NCBI GenBank assembly: GCA_016649785.1
Contig: JAENXB010000108.1
Location: forward strand, 1-9,400
Length of the DNA: 9,400 bases
Direction: 5' to 3'
Source of the DNA: Flavobacteriaceae bacterium
Lineage (GTDB): Bacteria; Bacteroidota; Bacteroidia; Flavobacteriales; Flavobacteriaceae
Of this stretch, positions 1 through 6,153 are shown piece after piece. The position numbers were made by a program, and so were the translations under genes. Below the pieces are notes generated by a model. That model had not been told where the DNA came from. It made no database searches and worked only from the letters and a program-made list of their open reading frames with translations. The stretch's first letter is position 1. Each line of letters opens with the position of its first letter.

Positions 1-93
1 GGAAAAGGGGCCGGTGTATTCACCATCATAAACCCTATTGCTGTTGAGTTGCTCTCCAGCAGAGCTCAATTCCTCTTGAGGTTTATAGAATAA
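1..93 (+). CDS. Possible 3' end of an unidentified plus-strand gene
   Basis: Frame 1 is open from the window edge to a TAA at 91-93, giving 30 residues that include FTIINPIAVELL and end in RFIE. I do not recognise the family. The stretch is visibly richer in G+C than the DNA that follows, which suggests coding sequence ends about here. A caution is that the minus strand is also open over the same bases, from about 159 to 1, and reads like protein (for example KPQEELSSAGEQLNSN). That minus frame has no ATG near its beginning; a separate minus frame has an ATG at 29. A plus-strand gene ending at 93 and converging on the minus-strand phosphatase gene ending at 252 is the simpler layout, but the choice is uncertain. 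Confidence 0.25.
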   Translation, partial: GKGAGVFTIINPIAVELLSSRAQFLLRFIE

Positions 94-156
94 ATTTAAT
101 GAAAAATTATGATCTGAAACTTGTAATACAACATAGAAGATTTCCGCAGATAAATA

Positions 157-240
157 TTTTCTCTAACTTCTAATTTCTAACTTTTTTAATCTTTTCTCTT
201 TGCTCTTGTTTCTTTTCTCTTTGTTCTTTGTTCTTTGTTC
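157..240. repeat. Degenerate 7-bp tandem repeat array, about 12 units
   Basis: From 157 to 240 the plus strand can be cut into twelve consecutive 7-mers with no change of phase. Eleven of them end in C (the exception is 178-184), and almost every other base is T or A. The last three units (220-226, 227-233, 234-240) are identical TTTGTTC. Earlier units are variants such as TTTTCTC (157, 192 and 213), TTTGCTC (199), TAACTTC (164) and TAATTTC (171). A 12-mer CTTTTCTCTTTG also recurs at 191 and 212, 21 bp (three units) apart. On the minus strand the array is purine-rich (GAACAAA units) and begins 11 bp beyond the phosphatase stop codon, so it would form an unstructured A/G-rich 3' tail of that transcript. 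The clean 3' end and diverged 5' end fit growth by slippage. Confidence 0.8.
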
Positions 241-251
241 TATAAGTTCAA

Positions 252-807
252 TTAATAGAATTTATTCCCGGCCAGTAAACTCAACCTATAAAAGATATGG
301 GCAAACAATATTCCCACCAAGGCACCTGCAATTAGATCTGAAGGATAATGAACCCCCACATATATCCTGCTCATAACAAATAATATGGGCCAAACATAAA
401 TTGCATAAACCCATTTGTGCTTTTCCTTAAGACTAAGCACAACAAAGGTTGCTGCTACAAAGGAGCCTGATGCATGGCCTGAAAAAAAACTGTAATTGGT
501 TGGGTTCTGAAGAATTCTAATAAGGTCTTGTAATTCCGGCTGGTTATTCGGCCTTAACCTCAAGGACATGGTTTTTACTAAAAATGTAAAACCCATTGTT
601 GCTGCAAAGGATATCAATAAAAAAATTGAGGTGAGAATTGCTTTTTTCCAATGAAGAACAATAAAGAACATAATAAAAAAAGAAGTAAAGAGGGATCCAA
701 TGTTTGAAATTGGTTACAAAGATCCAAAATGCATCATAAGATTCGATTCCTAAACTGTTTAAATAAACAAACAATTCACGATCCCACTTATTTAATTGTT
801 CAAGCAT
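252..807 (-). pseudogene. PAP2 superfamily membrane phosphatase, frameshifted
   Basis: The gene encodes a type-2 phosphatidic acid phosphatase-like membrane enzyme of about 184 residues, probably acting on undecaprenyl pyrophosphate or a phospholipid at the outer face of the inner membrane. The first 44 residues (ATG at 805-807, MLEQLNKWDREL onward, a usual N-terminus for flavobacterial members) read in one frame. The rest reads in another frame to the stop at 252-254. The shift falls in a run of seven A at 675-681 (T in the sense strand); six would restore one continuous protein. All three catalytic motifs are intact after the shift, in corrected numbering: KX6RP at 78-86, FSGH with His111, and SRX5HX3D at 146-157. 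Without the shift the 5' frame gives only 87 residues and no motif. An internal ATG at 669-671 could make a 139-residue form lacking the N-terminal part. The start overlaps the tatA stop by one base (TAATG), which implies translational coupling. A sequencing error, a real mutation or a slippage-rescued gene are all possible. Confidence 0.85.
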
Positions 808-1088
808 TAAAGTTTACGCTTAACCGAGCCGGTAATTTCCTCGATATCTTCCTTAACCTTACCGATCTCTTTCCTTACATCTTTGGAAAAATCGGTATCT
901 ATACCCTGTTTTTCAGCGCTTTTTTGAATTTCTCCCTTAATGTCATTAGATGCATTTTTAAGCGTGCGCATTCCCTTTCCCAAGCCTCTGGCTATTTCCG
1001 GAATTTTGTCGGCACCAAAAACCATAACCAAAATAAATATTATAAAGCCAATTTCGGCACCACTAATAAATAAAGGAATTGTTATCAT
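807..1088 (-). CDS. tatA: Twin-arginine translocase subunit TatA/TatE family
   Basis: This is a 93-residue Tat protein-export component of the inner membrane. It has the standard layout: a short N-terminal transmembrane helix (about residues 5-24), the FG hinge at 24-25, an amphipathic helix starting DKIPEIARGLGKGM (27-40), and a charged, lysine/glutamate-rich tail (about 45-93). In the Tat system TatA oligomers form the passage for folded proteins with twin-arginine signals, recruited by TatBC. No tatC is in the window, and TatA cannot be separated firmly from TatB by eye; the short tail favours TatA. It lies 38 bp after the M1 peptidase gene on the same strand and overlaps the phosphatase start by one base, so the three are probably co-transcribed. 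A TAGATTTG match to the Bacteroidota -7 box lies at 1108-1115 in the gap, without a clear -33 partner, so a second weak promoter is possible. Confidence 0.93.
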   Translation of the reverse strand: MITIPLFISGAEIGFIIFILVMVFGADKIPEIARGLGKGMRTLKNASNDIKGEIQKSAEKQGIDTDFSKDVRKEIGKVKEDIEEITGSVKRKL

Positions 1089-1126
1089 AGTATATAAAAT
1101 ATTACTACAAATCTAATTTAAAAAAA

Positions 1127-3439
1127 TTAATTTCCAGCATCTTTTTTAAACTGCTGAAACTTATCTTCTTTGATTTGCTGAGGCCAGCTGTTGTTATCTA
1201 AATTCACATCGGCAGTTTCTATATTTGGATCTACCACAATTTTGGTGATCTCCTTATCACTTGCGATCGCCTTGCTTACTTCCCCGTCATTTTTACGCCA
1301 TACCTGTACGGGATATGTTACGGTTTCAGCGGTACCATCAGCATAAGTGTATTCTACTATTAACGGCATTACCAAACCTCCCGGTTTATTGAATACAATT
1401 TCATAAAAATATTTAGGACTCTTCAGCCTTACCCGTTCTTCGGGGGTGAAATTATCCATAACATACTCATTCAATTTAGGTGCATTTTCAAATGGATTTT
1501 TACCCTTCATTTCAGCAGAGTATTCTTCACTTCCTTCTTCAACAACATAAATTGCATCTATACTGTCGGGATCCGAAACTCCATATTGCTCTAAAAAAAC
1601 TTTACCTTCTTTGGTAGCCTTATCAGTCACGTAATATTTTTTCACTTCTTTTATTCCAATATCTACGTAATCTGTACTATAAAACCATCCTCTCCAGAAC
1701 CAGTCCAGGTCTACTCCGGAAGCATCTTCCATAGTCCTGAAAAAATCTTCGGGTGTTGGGTGTTTGAACATCCAGCGTTGCGCGTAGGTTTTAAATGAAT
1801 AATCGAATAAATCCTGTCCCATCACAGTTTCCCTGAGAATATTAAGTGCTGTGGCCGGTTTTGAATAAGCATTGTTTCCCAACTGAAAAACATTTTCGGG
1901 ATTGGACATAATAGGGGTGATATATTTTTGATCCCCTTTCATATATGGCACTACCCCAGCCGGAATTCCTCTTCTGGAAGGATATGATTCATTAAGGCCA
2001 ATGGCTTCCGGATATTTTTTTCCAAATTCCTGTTCTGCAAGATATTGCATAAAGGTATTCAAACCTTCATCCATCCATCCCCATTGGCGCTCATCGCTAT
2101 TCACGATCATTGGAAAGAAATTGTGCCCTACTTCGTGAATAATAACGCTCATCATTCCAAATTTCACTCTATCACTATAGGTACCATCCTTTTCCGGACG
2201 TCCATAATTCCAGCAAATCATAGGATATTCCATTCCCTGATTTTTTGCGTGAACAGAAATAGCTTTATGATATGGGTATTGAAAAGTATGTCCGGAATAG
2301 GATGTCAAAGTACTTGCTACAACCAGTGTAGAATAATCTCCCCAAAGCGGATTTCCCTCTTTAGGATACAGGGAAACTGCCATTACATCCTTGCCCAAAA
2401 CATCCACATTCATCATGTCCAGAATAAATTTTCGGGAAGTGGCAAATGCAAAGTCACGAACCATTTCAGCTTTTAATTTCCATGTTTTCTTTTTATCTGA
2501 AAACCCTTTTTCCGCTGCTTCTGCTTCTGCTTGTGTGACAATGACCACAGGCTTATCGTAAGATTTTTTAGCCTGCTCAAACCTATTCATCATTTCTTTG
2601 GAATAAACTTCTTTTCTATTCTGAATTTCCCCTGTTCCATCTAAAATATGATCTGCAGGAACGGTAATATTCACTTCATAATTTCCAAATGGCAAGGCAA
2701 ATTCGCCATTACCCCAAAACTGCATATTTTGCCATCCTTCAACATCATTGTAAACCGCCATTCTGGGGAAAAACTGGGCTATTACATAGGCATTGTTCCC
2801 ATCTTCAGGAAAATGCTCAAATCCGGATCTTGCACGGTTGACAACGTGATTATTAACATTGTACCACCATTTTACAGAAAAAGAATAACTTTCTCCTTCT
2901 TTTAAAGGCTGAGGCAAATCTACTCGCATCATAGTGAAATTGATGGTATAAGGAAGCGGTTTTCCATCTTTTGAAACTTCTTCAATATTGAATCCGCCAT
3001 CAAAAGGTTCGTCCATAAATTGGTTTATAAATTTCCCGGGTTGGGAAACCGGCGCAATGCCATTGCCATCTTTTTGAAGAGCCGGCGAATTTTTGGAACG
3101 AATATTTTGATCTAATTGCACCCATAAATATTCCAGGTCGTCCGGGGAATTATTATGGTAAGTGATTGTTTCAACACCCGTTAATTTTTGATTTTTGTCG
3201 TCCAGCTCGATATCCATTTTGTAATCGGCCTGGTTTTGATAATAAGCTTCTCCTGGAGCTCCTGAACCTGTGCGATACTGGTTGGGAGTTGAAAATTCCT
3301 CATAAAGTTGCCTGAATTTGTTTTGATTGATGTGACCCATTTCCTTAATTTCTTCCTTTGGAATTTCGCCTTCCTGGGCATAAATCCCGGCAGATAGAAT
3401 TAAGAAGAACACCAACATTGTAGATTTAAAATTTCTCAT
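1127..3439 (-). CDS. Secreted M1 family zinc metallopeptidase
   Basis: The protein has 770 residues and should act outside the cytoplasm as an aminopeptidase-type enzyme that trims peptides from their N-terminus. An N-terminal signal peptide is clear (basic start, hydrophobic 8-19, likely cleavage at IYA-Q, 21/22). The zinc site is complete: HEVGH at 435-439 followed by 18 residues and Glu458, giving His435, His439 and Glu458 as ligands and Glu436 as catalytic base. The substrate-anchoring GxMEN motif of the family appears in altered form as GMEYP at 402-406. Tyr525 in AYSKPATAL is placed like the transition-state tyrosine. The C-terminal segment with VVDPNIETADVNLDNNSWP is characteristic of the Bacteroidota branch. 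Length is normal for that branch. A promoter-like pair lies just upstream (3467-3496), so the gene may be transcribed separately from the DUF6702 gene 70 bp before it, and it probably continues into tatA. The natural substrate cannot be read from the sequence. Confidence 0.95.
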   Translation of the reverse strand: MRNFKSTMLVFFLILSAGIYAQEGEIPKEEIKEMGHINQNKFRQLYEEFSTPNQYRTGSGAPGEAYYQNQADYKMDIELDDKNQKLTGVETITYHNNSPDDLEYLWVQLDQNIRSKNSPALQKDGNGIAPVSQPGKFINQFMDEPFDGGFNIEEVSKDGKPLPYTINFTMMRVDLPQPLKEGESYSFSVKWWYNVNNHVVNRARSGFEHFPEDGNNAYVIAQFFPRMAVYNDVEGWQNMQFWGNGEFALPFGNYEVNITVPADHILDGTGEIQNRKEVYSKEMMNRFEQAKKSYDKPVVIVTQAEAEAAEKGFSDKKKTWKLKAEMVRDFAFATSRKFILDMMNVDVLGKDVMAVSLYPKEGNPLWGDYSTLVVASTLTSYSGHTFQYPYHKAISVHAKNQGMEYPMICWNYGRPEKDGTYSDRVKFGMMSVIIHEVGHNFFPMIVNSDERQWGWMDEGLNTFMQYLAEQEFGKKYPEAIGLNESYPSRRGIPAGVVPYMKGDQKYITPIMSNPENVFQLGNNAYSKPATALNILRETVMGQDLFDYSFKTYAQRWMFKHPTPEDFFRTMEDASGVDLDWFWRGWFYSTDYVDIGIKEVKKYYVTDKATKEGKVFLEQYGVSDPDSIDAIYVVEEGSEEYSAEMKGKNPFENAPKLNEYVMDNFTPEERVRLKSPKYFYEIVFNKPGGLVMPLIVEYTYADGTAETVTYPVQVWRKNDGEVSKAIASDKEITKIVVDPNIETADVNLDNNSWPQQIKEDKFQQFKKDAGN

Positions 3440-3466
3440 TACTGTTTTCCCTGGTTTTTAAGTTGC

Positions 3467-3496
3467 TAAAAATAAGTATTTATAAGTGTTATACAA
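3467..3496 (-). promoter_or_regulatory. Bacteroidota-type promoter for the M1 peptidase gene
   Basis: On the minus strand TTG (3494-3496) is followed after exactly 19 bp by TATTTTTA (3467-3474). This fits the TTG-N19-TAnnTTTG promoter described for Bacteroidota, with one mismatch at the last base. The expected start point near 3460 would leave a leader of about 20 bases before the ATG at 3437-3439. No other good pair is visible in the 70-bp gap. Confidence 0.5.
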
Positions 3497-3509
3497 TTAA
3501 TTGACTAAT

Positions 3510-4013
3510 TTATTTACTGAAAATTAGCAGATCTTCATCTTTCCCATTTATCAAAATCAAACTCCTGGTTTTCCCCTTATACTCAACATGCACAAGGTTT
3601 TTCTGTTCGCTGAACATATCAATTAAAACGGCATTTTTAATCCCAATCTTTTTAAATTCGGGGACATCAGGTATCTCTAAATAAAAAAGCAGTATATCAT
3701 TTTCATACTCCTTTCCTATATAATTCAACTTATAAGGCTTTCCGTCTAATTCAACCTCCATTTTCTGACCGAGATATTTCTTAATATAATCGGATACCTT
3801 TTCACTGTCGCCATTTTTTGTTAAATGAATTGATTCGTCATACCTAATTTGAAGTAATTTTTCAAGATCATCAATAAAAACACGGGAAATGATCTGAAGG
3901 CTGTGTGCCTTTTCATTGTATTCAATTTCAGTAACGCTAACGTAAAATTTATGATCGGTATTAAAAGAGGAAAGACTAAATAGAAGTAAAAGGAATAAAA
4001 ATCTAGTTTTCAT
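3510..4013 (-). CDS. DUF6702 family secreted protein
   Basis: This 167-residue protein has an N-terminal signal peptide (MKTRFLFLLLLFSLSS) and then the opening HKFYVSVTEIEYNEKAHSLQ, which I recognise as typical of DUF6702 proteins of Flavobacteriia. The body is predicted to be mostly beta strands with no membrane segment after the signal, so a periplasmic or surface location is likely. The function of the family is unknown, and I see no catalytic motif. In this group the gene commonly stands between a carboxypeptidase-regulatory-like gene and an M1 peptidase gene, the same order as here, which hints at a shared envelope role but proves nothing. The start is the only ATG that gives a complete signal peptide. 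No good TTG / TAnnTTTG pair was found directly upstream. Confidence 0.8.
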   Translation of the reverse strand: MKTRFLFLLLLFSLSSFNTDHKFYVSVTEIEYNEKAHSLQIISRVFIDDLEKLLQIRYDESIHLTKNGDSEKVSDYIKKYLGQKMEVELDGKPYKLNYIGKEYENDILLFYLEIPDVPEFKKIGIKNAVLIDMFSEQKNLVHVEYKGKTRSLILINGKDEDLLIFSK

Positions 4014-4175
4014 TAAGTTGTTTAAATCAGTGAAATTTATTTAATTTTAAAGCGAAAGCTCGTAATTACTTTTTATATACTCAAAAAATATTCCACAAAT
4101 CCAATTTCAACAAAATAGGATTGATAAATTTTTGCTGATCGTTCGTTTTTTAAAGCCTAAAAGGATTATTTTTGT

Positions 4176-4241
4176 CTGAATTCAGTAAATGTGGAAATAT
4201 GAAACTCTCATCGCTTCTTTCATATTTACTTCTGAAGTAAA
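4176..4241. repeat. Cluster of three palindromes between two genes
   Basis: Three perfect inverted repeats are packed into 66 bp. CTGAATTCAG lies at 4176-4185. AAATATGAAA (4195-4204) pairs with TTTCATATTT (4218-4227) around a 13-base spacer. TTTACTTC (4225-4232) and GAAGTAAA (4234-4241) flank a single base. The last two share 4225-4227, so in RNA they could not both form fully. The cluster starts 14 bp beyond the stop of the 4255-5067 gene, reading on the minus strand. It could be a 3' end or processing structure, or protein-binding sites. It lacks the G+C-rich stem and U-run of a standard intrinsic terminator. Confidence 0.5.
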
Positions 4242-4254
4242 CGCGGATATTTCG

Positions 4255-5067
4255 TTATTTTCTATACTGCTTTTTATATTTTTTGCTTTGCTCTATCAAA
4301 AAATCGATTAAATCCAGTTCATTCCCTCCTTTTAGCATCTGTTCGCTCAATCCATTGTCATTGGCATAAAAAATAAAATCACTTATGTACTCCCTCTCAA
4401 TATCCAGATTTTCCCTGAAGAAATCATCTTCGTATATTTTTCGGATATAATCATCAATTTCTGGATTAACCGACTTACCGTATGGATTTTTTACATCTTC
4501 CCTCTTTTTGGCAATAAGAAATTCTTTAAAAATATTGACAAAATCAAGCCCATTTACCAACCTGGTTTTACTCATAGATAAAGCAGTATTGTATGGAGGA
4601 GATCGCAAATCGGGTCCGGTTTCAGAATCAAAACCCATATTTTGAACATTTGCCGCAGTTAAATTTGTAGGTAATTTGGCAGTTTTTAAACGGTTGAGAT
4701 CCACATTTATACTCCCTGAAAGATCATAAGGGGTCACTACTACTTCCGGCAACCTGCTCACCACTTCACTCACAAAAATAGTTAAGGTCTTTGTATTTAT
4801 AATACCCTGATCTACAATTACCGTAAACTCCTGAAATTGTAATGTGGAAACACGCAAACTATCATTGAAAGCCACCGCAATGTTAAATTTCCCCAGAGAA
4901 TCGGTCACGGCAAATCTGTCAGAATTTAAATTAAAAATACTGATTCCCTGTGGGTCATCTCCAAGCGGCACTTCTATAGTTCCTGAAATTAAAATACGCT
5001 CTCCTGTTTGGGCTGAGGTATATAGACCAATTAAGAGAAGAAGCAGAAAAAAAGAAGCCTTTTTCAT
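4255..5067 (-). CDS. Carboxypeptidase-regulatory-like domain protein, secreted
   Basis: The protein has 270 residues. A signal peptide (MKKASFFLLLLLIGLYTSA, cleavage likely before Gln20) is followed by a beta-sandwich of the carboxypeptidase-D regulatory-like type (about 26-115). Recognisable features are ISGTIEV, the DSLGKF turn near residue 60, and the closing PEVVVTPYDLSG, which resembles the segment that precedes the plug in TonB-dependent receptors. The remaining half (about 120-270) is charged and mostly helical, ends in a lysine/tyrosine-rich tail, and has no barrel, so this is not a receptor. The role is unknown; the fold usually mediates binding or assembly at the cell surface. It is the first gene of the minus-strand run leading to DUF6702 and the M1 peptidase, with 241 bp to the next start. 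The start is supported by the complete signal peptide. Confidence 0.8.
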   Translation of the reverse strand: MKKASFFLLLLLIGLYTSAQTGERILISGTIEVPLGDDPQGISIFNLNSDRFAVTDSLGKFNIAVAFNDSLRVSTLQFQEFTVIVDQGIINTKTLTIFVSEVVSRLPEVVVTPYDLSGSINVDLNRLKTAKLPTNLTAANVQNMGFDSETGPDLRSPPYNTALSMSKTRLVNGLDFVNIFKEFLIAKKREDVKNPYGKSVNPEIDDYIRKIYEDDFFRENLDIEREYISDFIFYANDNGLSEQMLKGGNELDLIDFLIEQSKKYKKQYRK

Positions 5068-5077
5068 TGGTTGATTT

Positions 5078-5302
5078 TTATATTTTATTAAAGTTTATAA
5101 CCTGTTCTGCCTCAGAAGGAGTTTGAAACATAATATCTTTTTTCCATTTTAAAAACTCATTTCTGATGGTTTTCCCAATCTGAATAAAAACTCTGCCTGA
5201 CGCACATTTTGAATTTAATTCACAACTCTTACCGGTAATAAAGGGTTTCAACTTGCTTCTTATTTAAAAATTTCCGTTAAGTTTAGTCGAACAATAGTAC
5301 AT
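5078..5302 (-). pseudogene. Possible small gene interrupted by one in-frame stop
   Basis: On the minus strand one frame runs from ATG (5300-5302) for 12 codons (MYYCSTKLNGNF), meets TAA at 5264-5266, then continues open for 61 codons to TAA at 5078-5080. The second part includes KPFITGKSCELNSKC and FLKWKKDIMFQTPSEAEQ. By my count about two thirds of its codons begin with a purine, as real genes do, and it ends 10 bp before the next gene's start, a normal operon gap. A near-consensus promoter -7 box sits just above the ATG. A TTG at 5249-5251 could start a 57-residue product without the stop. I do not recognise the protein. It may be a gene remnant, a small TTG-started gene, or chance. Confidence 0.25.
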
Positions 5303-5315
5303 TAAGTTAGCGCTC

Positions 5316-5323
5316 CAAATCTA
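5316..5323 (-). promoter_or_regulatory. Candidate -7 box for the minus-strand envelope genes
   Basis: TAGATTTG on the minus strand matches the Bacteroidota -7 consensus TAnnTTTG exactly. The -33 element is poor: TTA at 5345-5347 with a 21-bp spacer is the nearest approach to TTG. A start near 5310 would give a leader of about 240 bases before the 5067 start codon, containing the interrupted small frame. Confidence 0.3.
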
Positions 5324-5351
5324 ATTAAAAGTATAAGACCCGCTTAAATTT

Positions 5352-5380
5352 TTGTTAAACCATTACAATACCTAAATTTA
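5352..5380 (+). promoter_or_regulatory. Bacteroidota-type promoter for pepE
   Basis: TTG at 5352-5354 is followed after 18 bp by TAAATTTA (5373-5380), one base off TAnnTTTG. The pair sits directly before the pepE ATG at 5393, leaving a leader of only a few bases. Confidence 0.45.
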
Positions 5381-5392
5381 CAAAAAAATCAG

Positions 5393-6100
5393 ATGAAACG
5401 CGCATTATTAGCCAGCACTTCTACCTTACATGGACAGAATTATTTAGCTTACCTGCTTCCCGAAATATCCAAATTATTTCAAAAATGCAAGGTAATTATA
5501 TTTATCCCATACGCAAGACCGGGCGGTATTTCTCATGAAAATTATACCGATTTGGTAAAAAAGACTTTTAAAGACATGTCTTTTAAAGTAAAGGGACTTC
5601 ACGAATTTAAAGATCCCAAAAAAGCCTTAAGTCTGGCCGAAGGAATTTTTATAGGAGGTGGAAATACATTCGTATTGGTAGATAAACTTTACAGGAATGA
5701 GCTTATGGAATTATTGAGGGAAAAAATCCTGAATGGAACTCCTTATTTGGGAACCAGTGCAGGAACCAATATTTGCGGGCTTACAATGCAAACCACCAAC
5801 GACATGCCCATTGTTTATCCACCAAGTTTTAAAACCCTTGGGATTGTTCCTTTCAATTTAAATCCGCATTATTTGGACCCGGATAAAAATTCAACCCATA
5901 AAGGGGAGACAAGAGAAACAAGGATTACTGAATTTCATTGTATTAACACACATCCTGTGGTTGGTTTAAGGGAAGGAAGTTGGCTGGAAGTAAAAGCTGG
6001 GGAAATTAAATTGAAAGGAAACTTGTCTGCACGTATTTTTAAAGCAGGTGAAGAACCTTATGAACTGGAAACAAACAGCAGCCTTACCGAATTAAACTGA
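5393..6100 (+). CDS. pepE: Dipeptidase E (peptidase family S51)
   Basis: This 235-residue cytoplasmic serine peptidase belongs to the family that hydrolyses dipeptides with N-terminal aspartate. It is close in length to the enterobacterial enzyme (229). Visible landmarks are FIPYARPGG (37-45), the glycine-rich loop FIGGGNTF (86-93), and the nucleophile elbow GTSAGTN with Ser122. Asp137 in TTNDMPI and His159 in NPHYLDP are placed like the Asp and His of the Salmonella Ser-His-Asp triad. There is no signal peptide. The absence of cyanophycinase features and the short length favour PepE over cyanophycinase in the same family. It stands alone on its strand: a promoter-like pair precedes it and a strong terminator hairpin follows 18 bp after the stop. 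The likely role is recycling of aspartyl dipeptides from protein turnover. Confidence 0.93.
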   Translation: MKRALLASTSTLHGQNYLAYLLPEISKLFQKCKVIIFIPYARPGGISHENYTDLVKKTFKDMSFKVKGLHEFKDPKKALSLAEGIFIGGGNTFVLVDKLYRNELMELLREKILNGTPYLGTSAGTNICGLTMQTTNDMPIVYPPSFKTLGIVPFNLNPHYLDPDKNSTHKGETRETRITEFHCINTHPVVGLREGSWLEVKAGEIKLKGNLSARIFKAGEEPYELETNSSLTELN

Positions 6101-6118
6101 TAAGGACTTCAAAAAAAC

Positions 6119-6152
6119 AAAAAACCTCATCCTGTTAAGATGAGGTTTTTTT
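6119..6152. terminator. Bidirectional intrinsic terminator (pepE / tRNA-Gly)
   Basis: CCTCATC (6125-6131) pairs with GATGAGG (6139-6145) around a 7-base loop. The stem is extended by A-run 6119-6124 against T-run 6146-6152, so it works as stem plus U-tract in both directions. It ends pepE on the plus strand and begins one base beyond the tRNA 3' end on the minus strand. Confidence 0.9.
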
Positions 6153-6153
6153 G

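Larger units (their letters stand above)
5068..5392. other. Divergent intergenic region, 325 bp
   Basis: This gap separates the minus-strand gene starting at 5067 from plus-strand pepE starting at 5393. It holds promoter-like sites in both directions about 30 bp apart (5316-5323 minus, 5352-5380 plus) and a small minus-strand frame interrupted by one stop (5078-5302). I see no RNA gene, no known riboswitch and no strong hairpin. Confidence 0.7.

Noticed and set aside
157..240. Heptad array as a CRISPR or as part of a coding frame
   Set aside because: The units are only 7 bp and have no spacers, and the period is not a multiple of three, so neither fits.
675..681. Programmed -1 ribosomal frameshift at the U7 run in the PAP2 gene
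   Set aside because: Although U UUU UUU is a possible slippery heptamer, a -1 slip leads into the third frame, not the one holding the catalytic motifs.
729..1073. 114-codon plus-strand frame opposite tatA
   Set aside because: It is a shadow of tatA and the phosphatase start. It has no recognisable domain, while the minus-strand reading is unmistakably TatA.
2045..2905. Two plus-strand frames (2045-2476 and 2648-2905) inside the M1 peptidase gene
   Set aside because: They are antisense to a well-supported conserved gene, histidine- and isoleucine-rich without domain signals, and have no promoter-like sites.
3181..3381. 66-codon minus-strand frame in the M1 peptidase 5' region
   Set aside because: It overlaps the signal peptide and first domain of the peptidase in another frame, with a lysine-rich composition typical of shadow frames.
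4182..4223. 13-codon frame (MKEAMRVSYFHIY) in the palindrome cluster as a gene
   Set aside because: It is too short to judge, its bases are largely dictated by the inverted repeat, and no upstream signal supports it.
4844..5074. 76-codon plus-strand frame opposite the carboxypeptidase-regulatory-like gene
   Set aside because: It is the complement of the signal peptide and beta domain; its end mirrors the lysine start of the real gene.
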